The translations under genes and the position numbers were made by a program. The notes under the pieces were generated by a model. The model was not told the DNA's origin. It saw nothing but the letters and a program-made list of their open reading frames with translations, and searched no databases. A stretch of 7,444 bases of DNA from Azovibrio restrictus (lineage in GTDB: Bacteria; Pseudomonadota; Gammaproteobacteria; Burkholderiales; Rhodocyclaceae): contig QKDJ01000053.1 of NCBI GenBank assembly GCA_003252145.1, forward strand, positions 1 to 7,444, in the 5' to 3' direction. Of the stretch, positions 1 through 6,602 are shown piece by piece (position 1 is the first letter of the stretch; each line of letters starts with the position of its first letter).

Positions 1-1351
1 TCTGGAAAATAAGCCCGAATGCGATGGCAATCATGCTGTAGGCAGCCATGTAGGGCACGATGCCATGGGGCAGAACCCGCAAAAGCTTGTCGGCCAAGAC
101 GCCCCCCCAGGCCAAGCCTGCTGTTGGAATAACGCTCACAGGCAAGCCAAAGGCGGATTTGAAATCCAACATTCCCTGCAGCACCCTCTCGGCATCTGCC
201 AGTGTCTTGGCGCGGAAGAACACCCAGCTGGCATTCACGAAAAGAAAGGTCAGCAGCCAGGCGAAGGCAGTGGGCATGGGACGGCGCAACGACTGCCAGG
301 CCCGATGCAGCACCACGGCCATGCCATGCAAACCTCCCCATATGACGAACATCCAGCTGGCGCCATGCCACAGGCCGCCCAGCAGAAACGTCGCCATGAG
401 GTTCAAAAAGGTTCGGTTCCGGGAGATTCGATTGCCCCCCAGGGGAATGTAAAGGTAATCGCGTAAAAAACGGCTTAGGGTGATGTGCCACCGACGCCAG
501 AAATCCTGGATGTCCAAAGCCTTGTAGGGCGAATTGAAGTTGATAGGCAGCTTGATGTTGAAAAGCAGGGCTGCGCCGATTGCCATGTCGCAATAACCAC
601 TGAAATCAAAATACAACTGAAAGGTATAAGAAAGACTGGTCGCCCAAGCAGCATAGAAATCCAAAGGCAATCCACCATCGAATCCCTTATTTGCCCAAAT
701 TGAAAACGTATCGGCAATGACCACTTTTTTGAATAAACCGGCACTGAAGATGAGCAGGCCCAGCAGGATATTTTTATACCGGACGACCAAAGACCAGCGG
801 GAAGCAAACTGGGGCATCATTTCCCGGTGATGCACAATGGGGCCTGCAATCAATTGCGGAAAGAATGTCACGAACAAGGCATAACTCAGGAAATCATATT
901 CCGTCGTTTCACCCCGATAACTGTCGATCAGGTAGGCAATCTGCTGGAAAGTGAAAAAACTGATTGCCAGAGGCAGCACCACCTCAGGTAAGGCATAATG
1001 CCCACCCAACAAAGAATTAATGTTTTCAACAAGAAAGCCTCTGTATTTGAAGTAACCCAGCAGAACAAGGTTGGCCGATACGCCCAGAATCAGGATGGCC
1101 TTCCTGCTCAGGATGGCATGGGAGGTGCCTCGCTCGGGTGACAGCCCACTGCCCACGGCAAAGTTGAATAGCATGGATGCCAGGATCAGTGGCAGATAAT
1201 CGATATTCCAATAGGCATAGAAAAACAGGCTTGTTCCCACCAACCAGGCTTTTGCAGCCAGGGGCAAACGGGCTTTCTGGTTTAGCCAGAAATAAACCAG
1301 CAATGAAACCGGCAGAAACGCCAGGATGAATTGCCAAGAATTGAATAACAC
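1..1351 (-). CDS. MBOAT-family O-acyltransferase, AlgI-like (3' end outside window)
   Basis: This is a polytopic inner-membrane protein that, by family, transfers acyl (usually acetyl) groups across the membrane to an exported polysaccharide, as AlgI does for alginate. I translated 450 codons from the minus strand without a stop; the C-terminus lies beyond base 1. Visible family marks are the opening LFNSWQFILAFLPVSL, QLIAGP (residues 166-171), YFDFSGY (around 247-253), the FWRRWH signature (284-289) followed by LSRFLRDYLYIPLGGNR, and LLGGLWHGASW with the invariant MBOAT histidine at H329. Many hydrophobic stretches fit about ten or more membrane segments. The start is GTG at 1351-1349: an in-frame TAA lies two codons upstream and homologues begin MLFNS. 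No clear Shine-Dalgarno sequence is visible. Base composition is lower in GC than lon. The substrate is unknown; an AlgX- or DHHW-type partner would be expected downstream, outside the window. Confidence 0.93.
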   Translation of the reverse strand, partial: MLFNSWQFILAFLPVSLLVYFWLNQKARLPLAAKAWLVGTSLFFYAYWNIDYLPLILASMLFNFAVGSGLSPERGTSHAILSRKAILILGVSANLVLLGYFKYRGFLVENINSLLGGHYALPEVVLPLAISFFTFQQIAYLIDSYRGETTEYDFLSYALFVTFFPQLIAGPIVHHREMMPQFASRWSLVVRYKNILLGLLIFSAGLFKKVVIADTFSIWANKGFDGGLPLDFYAAWATSLSYTFQLYFDFSGYCDMAIGAALLFNIKLPINFNSPYKALDIQDFWRRWHITLSRFLRDYLYIPLGGNRISRNRTFLNLMATFLLGGLWHGASWMFVIWGGLHGMAVVLHRAWQSLRRPMPTAFAWLLTFLFVNASWVFFRAKTLADAERVLQGMLDFKSAFGLPVSVIPTAGLAWGGVLADKLLRVLPHGIVPYMAAYSMIAIAFGLIFQ

Positions 1352-1465
1352 GATGGATTAATTGATATTCAGAAAATAACTTGAAATGGCATCCTGATTT
1401 ACGCGCTGACTTTTCTCAATCGACCAAACCATGTTTTTGTTTTTTTATTTTTCTGTACTTACTAG

Positions 1466-1477
1466 GCCCACGTGGGC
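1466..1477. promoter_or_regulatory. Perfect palindrome GCCCACGTGGGC, possible operator
   Basis: The twelve bases are an exact inverted repeat with a CACGTG core. A second CACGTG lies at 1510-1515, 41 bases away start to start, or about four helical turns. If the candidate promoter at 1512-1484 is real, this palindrome would fall at about +1 to +12 and the second CACGTG would overlap the -35 region. That layout suits a dimeric repressor site, but no regulator is identified and the function is inference. Confidence 0.35.
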
Positions 1478-1483
1478 GAGAGC

Positions 1484-1512
1484 ATTCTAGCCTCGCCATT
1501 GCAGATTCACAC
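1484..1512 (-). promoter_or_regulatory. Candidate sigma-70 promoter for the MBOAT gene
   Basis: On the minus strand TAGAAT (1489-1484) matches five of six bases of TATAAT. Seventeen bases upstream, GTGTGA (1512-1507) matches only three of six bases of TTGACA. The predicted start near 1477 would give a leader of about 125 bases that includes the A-rich tract. The weak -35 makes this a tentative call, which would fit an activator-dependent or repressed promoter. Confidence 0.25.
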
Positions 1513-1526
1513 GTGAAACTTTGGTT

Positions 1527-1539
1527 GCCCGAAACGGGC
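1527..1539 (-). terminator. Short GC hairpin after the 227-residue gene, weak terminator candidate
   Basis: A five-base-pair GCCCG/CGGGC stem with a three-base loop lies about 30 bases after the stop codon of the upstream gene. On the minus strand it is followed by AACCAAAGTTT rather than a run of T, so it lacks the usual intrinsic terminator tail. It may only protect the 3' end of the transcript or have no role. Confidence 0.2.
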
Positions 1540-1568
1540 TTGGATGGGAATGACCAGCAATGCCAGGC

Positions 1569-2252
1569 TCACGGCGATTCCAGCCACTCCACAAGATGGT
1601 ATTGGCTAGGCAGCAGTGGCCAGATGGCGTACTTCCTGGGCACCCTTGGGGCAATGCCGGCGCAAGTGTGATCATTGATATTCAGCACACCACCGTGCCA
1701 AAAATGGCCTAGGACATCCTCCAGGGCCACGGCTGCTTCCAGCGAATATGGAGACATCTCATCCGGTGGCCGATGGGCTGAGGCCAGGTCATGCCAGCTG
1801 GCCCAGTGCCTGCCTGACAACCCAGGCTCCAGACGACTCAGCCAGGCAGCACGGTCCTGGTTCCTGTCTTGTCCTTGCAACTGCTGCCCCAGCAGATTGC
1901 AGAACAGGAATGCGGCGTCCGGAAAGCGTTGCCCCAGGGCTGCAAAGCCCTGATTTCCGGTCAGATCATAGGTGGAATCGGTTTCAAACCGGACGTGGGG
2001 AAAACGGCGCCGGAGGATGTAGCGAGCCAGGCTGTCCGGTTCCACCAACGTGATTCGCGTGAACCGGCCCAGGAAGGCCGGACTCAAGGCATATCCCCCA
2101 CTGGGCCCCAGCAATACAAGGTGTTGTTCCGGCGGTTGCCAGCCTTGGAGCCAACGGTGGAGCTGCTGATGAAATGGCCGCCACAAGCCCTGGCTGTATC
2201 GCCACGCCCTCAGGTGATAGATCAATCCACCGCTGGGATGGAACCAGGGCAT
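1569..2252 (-). CDS. Uncharacterised 227-residue protein, possible SAM-methyltransferase-like fold
   Basis: I do not recognise a named function. The sequence has a glycine-rich loop, VLLGPSGGYAL (46-55), then TLVEPD with acidic E71 and D73 at the end of a predicted strand, followed by LARYILRRRFP. This order resembles motifs I and II of class I SAM-dependent methyltransferases. Later stretches are FLFCNLLGQ (115-122), WASWHDLAS (150-158), INDHTC (192-197) and an aromatic C-terminus around 208-224 (YAIWPLLP, HLVEWL). No signal peptide or membrane segment is seen, so it should be cytoplasmic. I have a general memory of similar uncharacterised proteobacterial proteins, but no database check was possible. 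The ATG lies six bases after the lon stop, which points to co-transcription and probable translational coupling with lon. No good Shine-Dalgarno sequence is present. A catalytic role is unproven; it could be a degenerate methyltransferase fold. Confidence 0.75.
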   Translation of the reverse strand: MPWFHPSGGLIYHLRAWRYSQGLWRPFHQQLHRWLQGWQPPEQHLVLLGPSGGYALSPAFLGRFTRITLVEPDSLARYILRRRFPHVRFETDSTYDLTGNQGFAALGQRFPDAAFLFCNLLGQQLQGQDRNQDRAAWLSRLEPGLSGRHWASWHDLASAHRPPDEMSPYSLEAAVALEDVLGHFWHGGVLNINDHTCAGIAPRVPRKYAIWPLLPSQYHLVEWLESP

Positions 2253-2258
2253 GGTGCT

Positions 2259-4664
2259 TCAGTGGGTGAATACCTGTTTCACCACGTCCCGGTAATGCTT
2301 GACGAAGTGGGCCTCCAGGCCTTCTTTCACGTAATCCGGCAGACGGTCGAAATCCGGCTTGTTGGCCGCGGGCAGGATAAGTTCGTGAATGCCGACACGC
2401 TTGGCGGCTATGACCTTTTCCCGGATGCCGCCCACCGGCAACACCTTGCCCGTGAGGGTCAGCTCCCCCGTCATGGCCAAGGGGCGATCGATCTTCTGGT
2501 TGCGGGCCAGGCTGAGCAAGGCCGTGGCCATGGTGATGCCGGCACTGGGACCATCCTTGGGGGTCGCGCCTTCCGGCACGTGCAGGTGGACGAAAGCCTC
2601 ATCGAAGAATTTCACATCCGCCTGATAGCCCTTCAAATGGCTGCTGATATAGCTGTAGGCGATCTCCGCGGACTCTTTCATCACATCGCCCAGTTGGCCG
2701 GTGAGCTTGAAGCCCCGGTTCAAGGTATGGACCTTGGTGGCCTCGATGGTGAGGGTAGCGCCGCCCAGGGGCGTCCAGGCCAGGCCGGTGATGACTCCGA
2801 CACCGGTCATGGGCTTTTCGGGCAGATAAGGCGGGTCGGTGATAAAAGTTTCCAGGTTGTCCGTGGAAACGTGAAGCTGGTCCGCTTCCTGGCGCAGGAT
2901 TTTCACCACGGACTTGCGAATCACCTTGCCCAGGTTCATCTCCAGTTGGCGGACCCCGGCCTCCCGGGCATAGCCTTCGATGATCTTGCGGATGGCAGCA
3001 GCGGTGATGCTCACCTGCCCTCGTTTCAATCCAGCCTTCTTCAACTGTTTCGGCCAGAGATGGTGGCGGGCGATAGCCACTTTCTCTTCCATCAGATAGC
3101 CGGACAGGCGGATGGTCTCCATGCGGTCCAGCAGGGGCGCCGGGATGGTGTCCAGTTGGTTGGCGGTGCAGATGAACAGGGTCTTGGACAGATCGAAGCG
3201 CACATCCAGATAGTGGTCCAGGAACTCGGCGTTCTGTTCGGGATCCAGCACCTCCAGCAAGGCCGAGGCCGGGTCCCCCTGGTAGGAGGCGCCGATCTTG
3301 TCCACCTCGTCCAGCATGATGACCGGGTTCTGGGACTCCACTTCCTTGATGGCCTGGATGAATTTGCCCGGCAGTGCACCGATATAGGTGCGGCGGTGGC
3401 CCTTGATCTCCGCCTCGTCACGCATGCCGCCCACAGAGAAGCGGTAGAACTTGCGGCCCAGGGCCCGGGCCACGGATTTACCGACAGAGGTCTTGCCTAC
3501 CCCGGGCGGCCCCACCAGCAACACGATGGACCCTGCCACTTCGCCTTTCATGGCACCCACGGCCAGGAACTCGATGATCCGGTCTTTGACGTCATCCAGA
3601 CCGTCGTGGTCCTGATCCAGGATCTTGCGTGCCCGCACCAGATCCAACTTGTCCTTGGTGAACTTCCCCCAGGGCAGGCTGGTGAGCCAGTCCAGATAGT
3701 TGCGGGTCACGGTGTACTCGGCGGAGCCATGTTCCAGGCCCGCCAGCTTGGTCATCTCCTCATCGATCTTTTTTTCCGCATGGGGCGGCAACTTGAGCTT
3801 CTTCAGCCGCCCTTCGTACATATCCAGATCCATGGTGCGGTCATCTTTGGCAATGCCCAATTCCTTCTGGATGGTCTTGAGCTGTTCCCGCAGGAAGAAT
3901 TCCCGTTGCTGCTGGGTCATCTTCTCTTCCACCTTGGCACGAATCTGGGTCTGGAGCTTGGCGACCTCCAATTCCTTCTTGATGAGCACCAGCACCTTCT
4001 GCATGCGCCTGCGCAGATTGAAGGACTCCAGCACGTCCTGGAGTTTTTCCTTGGGCGCCGTGGTGAGGCTGGCGGCAAAGTCTGTCAGCAGGGCCGGCTC
4101 ATTGGGAGAGAAGCGGTTCAGGAAGAACTTCAGCTCCTCGGAATACAATGGGTTGAGGGGCAGCAACTCCTTGATGGCATTGATGATGGCCAGGGCGTAG
4201 GCCTTGGTTTCCTCTTCCGCAGCCTTGGCCTGGCGTGGCTCGGCCGGGTATTCCACCCGGGCGAAATAAGGCGGTTTTGGCGACAGCCATTCCGACACCT
4301 TGAAGCGGGTGATGCCCTCGGCGATGAACTGGATCTTGCCTTCCGAGCGCATGGGATGGTGCATGCGCACCAAAGTGCCCACGCCATAGAAATCCTGGGG
4401 CCGGGCATCGTCGGAATTTTCACCATGCACGCAGACCAGGCCCACCAGATGGTGGCCGGCATCGCCTATCCGTTTGACGCTCTCAAGCCAGGGGCCCTCG
4501 TTCATGATCAAGGGCAGCGTCTGGGCCGGAAAAAACGGCTTTTCCGTCAGGGGCAGGATGTAAAGGTTGGCAGGCAGGGTCTGGGCCGGCAGATTGGGTA
4601 GGACTGCGCCCTCCTCGCCCGGTTCGACAATTTCGCCTTCAATGGGGGTGGTGTCTTCGGTCAT
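2259..4664 (-). CDS. lon: ATP-dependent Lon protease (endopeptidase La), AsrA-like variant
   Basis: This is a cytoplasmic AAA+ serine protease that unfolds and degrades misfolded and regulatory proteins as a hexamer. At 801 residues it is slightly longer than E. coli Lon (784). Domains in order: an acidic, proline-containing N-terminal tail (1-33); the LON substrate-binding domain beginning NLYILPLTEKPFFPAQ (33-48); a helical, coiled-coil-like linker (about 210-310); the AAA+ module with Walker A GPPGVGKT (385-392), Walker B VIMLDEVDK (448-456), sensor-1 N502 and arginine R514; and the protease domain with S707 in PKDGPSAG and K750, the same 43-residue spacing as the E. coli Ser-Lys dyad. All catalytic residues are intact. 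The N-domain differs from the usual LPLRDVVVFP type and recalls Pseudomonas AsrA, and the gene is next to trpS, not clpPX. It may therefore be a second Lon. An in-frame TGA two codons upstream fixes the ATG start. Confidence 0.97.
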   Translation of the reverse strand: MTEDTTPIEGEIVEPGEEGAVLPNLPAQTLPANLYILPLTEKPFFPAQTLPLIMNEGPWLESVKRIGDAGHHLVGLVCVHGENSDDARPQDFYGVGTLVRMHHPMRSEGKIQFIAEGITRFKVSEWLSPKPPYFARVEYPAEPRQAKAAEEETKAYALAIINAIKELLPLNPLYSEELKFFLNRFSPNEPALLTDFAASLTTAPKEKLQDVLESFNLRRRMQKVLVLIKKELEVAKLQTQIRAKVEEKMTQQQREFFLREQLKTIQKELGIAKDDRTMDLDMYEGRLKKLKLPPHAEKKIDEEMTKLAGLEHGSAEYTVTRNYLDWLTSLPWGKFTKDKLDLVRARKILDQDHDGLDDVKDRIIEFLAVGAMKGEVAGSIVLLVGPPGVGKTSVGKSVARALGRKFYRFSVGGMRDEAEIKGHRRTYIGALPGKFIQAIKEVESQNPVIMLDEVDKIGASYQGDPASALLEVLDPEQNAEFLDHYLDVRFDLSKTLFICTANQLDTIPAPLLDRMETIRLSGYLMEEKVAIARHHLWPKQLKKAGLKRGQVSITAAAIRKIIEGYAREAGVRQLEMNLGKVIRKSVVKILRQEADQLHVSTDNLETFITDPPYLPEKPMTGVGVITGLAWTPLGGATLTIEATKVHTLNRGFKLTGQLGDVMKESAEIAYSYISSHLKGYQADVKFFDEAFVHLHVPEGATPKDGPSAGITMATALLSLARNQKIDRPLAMTGELTLTGKVLPVGGIREKVIAAKRVGIHELILPAANKPDFDRLPDYVKEGLEAHFVKHYRDVVKQVFTH

Positions 4665-4690
4665 CGCTCAATGGCTATTGGTTTCCAATT

Positions 4691-4722
4691 CCATGGGTAT
4701 GGCCGAAGCGCCAGGTTTCAAG
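4691..4722 (-). promoter_or_regulatory. Candidate heat-shock (sigma-32) promoter for lon
   Basis: In the 59-base gap between trpS and lon, the minus strand carries CTTGAAA (4722-4716), an exact match to the sigma-32 -35 consensus, one base after the trpS stop codon. Possible -10 elements are ACCCATGG (4698-4691; five of the seven fixed bases of CCCCATNT, spacer 17 after TTGAAA) or GGCCATAC (4704-4697; four of seven, spacer 11). Neither pairs ideal spacing with a full -10, so the call rests on the -35 and on the known heat-shock control of Lon. Confidence 0.35.
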
Positions 4723-4723
4723 C

Positions 4724-5926
4724 TCAGCCGTAATAAAGACCCATGGCCTCCCGCACGTCCCGCATGGTCTCCCGGGCCAGATCCCGGGCCTTCTCGCACC
4801 CATCCGCAATCACGTTCTTCACGGTATCCGGATCTTCAGTGTAGGCCTTGGCACGCTCCTGAATGGGGGCCAACTCCTTCAAAACGGCGTCAATGACGGG
4901 CTGTTTGCACTCGATGCAGCCGATACCGGCCGTGGTACAGCCCTGTTGCACCCAGGATTTCACGTCATCGCCCGAATACACCTCATGCAACTGCCATACC
5001 GGGCAGCGGCCGGGCTCACCCGGGTCGGTCCGGCGCACCCGGGCCGGGTCGGTGGGCATGGTGCGGATCTTCTTGCTGACGGATTCCGCATCCTCCCGCA
5101 GGGAAATGGTGTTGTTGTAGGACTTGGACATCTTCTGGCCATCCAGCCCCGGCATCTTGGAAGCGGCGGTCAACAGGGACTCCGGCTCGGTGAGGATCAT
5201 CTTGCCTCCGCCTTCCAGATAGCCATAGAGCCGCTCTTTGTCCCCCAGGCTCAGGTTCTGGGTTTCCCCCAGCATGGCCTTGGCGGAATCCAGGGCGGAA
5301 GCATCGCCTTCCTGTTGATACCGGGTCTTGAGCTCCAGATAAAGCTTGGCCTTCTTGCCACCGAGTTTCTTCACGGCGGCCTGGGCCTTGTCTTCGTAGC
5401 CCGGCTCCTTGCCATATAAATGATTGAATCTACGAGCGATTTCCCGGGCGAACTCGATATGGGGCACCTGATCCTCCCCCACCGGCACCTGATTGGCGCG
5501 GTAGATGAGGATGTCTGCGGATTGCAGCAACGGATAACCTAGGAAACCATAAGTCGACAGGTCTTTCTCCGTTAGTTTTTCCTGCTGGTCCTTATAGGTC
5601 GGCACACGCTCCAGCCAGCCCAGGGGAGTCATCATGGAAAGCAGCAGATGCAGTTCCGCATGCTCGATCACCTCCGACTGGATGAACAGCGTCGCCTTGG
5701 CTGGGTCCACCCCCGCCGCCAGCCAGTCGATGACCATCTCCCAGGTGCTGTCATGAATGCTCAGGGGATTGTCGTAATGGGTGGTCAAGGCGTGCCAGTC
5801 GGCCACGAAAAACAAGCACTCGTATTCGTGCTGGAGCCGGATCCAGTTTTTCAGGACACCATGATAGTGACCCAGATGGAGACTGCCCGTGGGGCGCATG
5901 CCGGAGAGAACGCGATCTGCGTACAT
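4724..5926 (-). CDS. trpS: Tryptophanyl-tRNA synthetase with four-cysteine, probable iron-sulfur motif
   Basis: This class I synthetase charges tRNA-Trp with tryptophan using ATP in the cytoplasm. The HIGH-type signature is GSLHLGH (14-20) and the KMSKS loop is exact at 265-269. At 400 residues it is longer than E. coli TrpS (334). The extra length is mostly an insertion of about 90 residues (roughly 172-262) between FNHLYG and the KMSKS region, as I recall in Pseudomonas-type TrpRS. In the anticodon-binding half, C308, C330, C337 and C340 form C-x21-C-x6-C-x2-C, nearly the same as the [4Fe-4S] motif described for Thermotoga maritima TrpRS (recalled as C-x22-C-x6-C-x2-C). The start MYADRVLSGMRPTG fits the family. 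It lies 15 bases after the M50 gene without an obvious Shine-Dalgarno sequence, as part of the same operon. Cluster binding is inferred from the motif. Confidence 0.97.
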   Translation of the reverse strand: MYADRVLSGMRPTGSLHLGHYHGVLKNWIRLQHEYECLFFVADWHALTTHYDNPLSIHDSTWEMVIDWLAAGVDPAKATLFIQSEVIEHAELHLLLSMMTPLGWLERVPTYKDQQEKLTEKDLSTYGFLGYPLLQSADILIYRANQVPVGEDQVPHIEFAREIARRFNHLYGKEPGYEDKAQAAVKKLGGKKAKLYLELKTRYQQEGDASALDSAKAMLGETQNLSLGDKERLYGYLEGGGKMILTEPESLLTAASKMPGLDGQKMSKSYNNTISLREDAESVSKKIRTMPTDPARVRRTDPGEPGRCPVWQLHEVYSGDDVKSWVQQGCTTAGIGCIECKQPVIDAVLKELAPIQERAKAYTEDPDTVKNVIADGCEKARDLARETMRDVREAMGLYYG

Positions 5927-5941
5927 ATTTGATTCAGATGG

Positions 5942-6589
5942 TTAGGGAATAATGTTAAACATATGCAGGAGCAATTGCTCCATGGTCTGATAGAGCGGAC
6001 CGATAATCACACCCAGCAGGCCGGTGGCCAGCAAGGCAATCAGAATGAACAAGCCGTAGGGTTCCAACTGGGCCAGTTGGTAGGCCCATTTCGGGGGCAG
6101 CAGGCTCACGGCGATACGCCCACCATCCAATGGCGGAATGGGCAGCAGGTTCAACGTGGCCAGGATGGCATTGATGGTCACCCCCGCCAGCCCCATCAAG
6201 GCTAGCGGATGGGAATAGGAGTTGGTCATGAGGGAGGCCAGCTTGATCATGGCTGCCCAGAACACCGCCATGGCAAGGTTAGCGGCCGGTCCCGCCGCCG
6301 CCACCCACAACATATCCTTCTTGGGATTGCGCAGATTGTTGAAGTTCACCGGCACCGGCTTGGCCCACCCGAACAGGATACCCCCCAGCATGATGGTGAT
6401 GGCAGGCAGCAGGATGGTGCCCACCGGGTCGATATGACGGAGCGGGTTCACGCTGATGCGCCCCAGCATCTGCGCGGTCCGATCGCCGAATCGCAAGGCG
6501 GCATAACCGTGGGCCGCCTCATGCAGGGTAATGGCGAAAATCACCGGCAGAGCAAATACAGCAATCTTTTGTATTAGATTAAGTTCCAA
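5942..6589 (-). CDS. Site-2 protease family protein (peptidase M50), small Rip/SpoIVFB-like type
   Basis: This is an integral membrane zinc metalloprotease expected to cut substrates within the membrane. The zinc-binding HEAAH lies at 23-27 in the first membrane segment, and the third ligand motif NLLPIPPLDGGR (147-158, D155) is intact. The middle segment carries AAGPAANL (98-105), also typical. About five or six hydrophobic segments are visible (around 9-27, 54-75, 92-120, 127-149, 173-197). At 215 residues it has neither PDZ nor CBS domains, unlike RseP, so it is not the sigma-E protease. Its substrate is unknown. The start is TTG at 6589-6587: an in-frame TAG lies directly before it, AAAGG is well placed upstream, and no other start precedes HEAAH sensibly. 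Homologues commonly sit next to trpS in proteobacteria, which is recalled rather than checked. Confidence 0.92.
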   Translation of the reverse strand: MELNLIQKIAVFALPVIFAITLHEAAHGYAALRFGDRTAQMLGRISVNPLRHIDPVGTILLPAITIMLGGILFGWAKPVPVNFNNLRNPKKDMLWVAAAGPAANLAMAVFWAAMIKLASLMTNSYSHPLALMGLAGVTINAILATLNLLPIPPLDGGRIAVSLLPPKWAYQLAQLEPYGLFILIALLATGLLGVIIGPLYQTMEQLLLHMFNIIP

Positions 6590-6596
6590 CTACAAG

Positions 6597-6601
6597 CCTT
6601 T
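6597..6601 (-). promoter_or_regulatory. Ribosome binding site AAAGG supporting a TTG start
   Basis: AAAGG on the minus strand lies seven bases before the TTG at 6589, inside the 13-base gap after the YciO stop. It supports the rare TTG start, because the codon immediately upstream of that TTG is a TAG stop and the first internal methionine comes after the HEAAH motif. Confidence 0.6.
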
Positions 6602-6602
6602 G

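Larger units (their letters stand above)
1352..1568. other. 217-base intergenic region before the MBOAT gene
   Basis: No convincing gene is present; the reading frames crossing it have no recognisable protein. Reading the minus strand toward the MBOAT gene, it contains a short GC hairpin (1539-1527), a CACGTG (1515-1510), a possible -10 hexamer TAGAAT (1489-1484), a perfect 12-base palindrome (1477-1466), an A-rich tract (1452-1434, 17 A of 19 on the minus strand) and an AT-rich stretch directly before the GTG start. It is the only intergenic gap over 100 bases in the window, so it is the natural place for a new promoter. I see no strong intrinsic terminator in it. Confidence 0.7.

Noticed and set aside
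60..466. Two overlapping plus-strand open frames of about 130 codons
   Set aside because: They are shadows opposite the MBOAT gene, whose conserved motifs, including the WHG histidine, are encoded on the minus strand of the same bases.
1434..1452. T-rich run on the plus strand as a terminator tail for a plus-strand transcript
   Set aside because: No GC-rich hairpin precedes it on the plus strand, and no plus-strand gene lies upstream.
1475..1497. Inverted repeat GGCGAG/CTCGCC as a terminator
   Set aside because: The six-base stem has an 11-base loop and no T run follows on either strand at the right distance, so it does not look like an intrinsic terminator.
1869..4601. A 910-codon open frame on the plus strand opposite lon and the 227-residue gene
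   Set aside because: It is codon-for-codon in register with both minus-strand genes, so its stops would come only from TTA, CTA and TCA codons, which these genes avoid. The translation has no recognisable domain, and the opposite strand encodes an intact Lon.
4668..4694. Eight-codon upstream frame (MELETNSH) ending just before the lon ATG, as a possible leader peptide
   Set aside because: It has no ribosome binding site, overlaps the candidate -10 element and shows no codon pattern suggestive of attenuation. A short frame like this is expected by chance.
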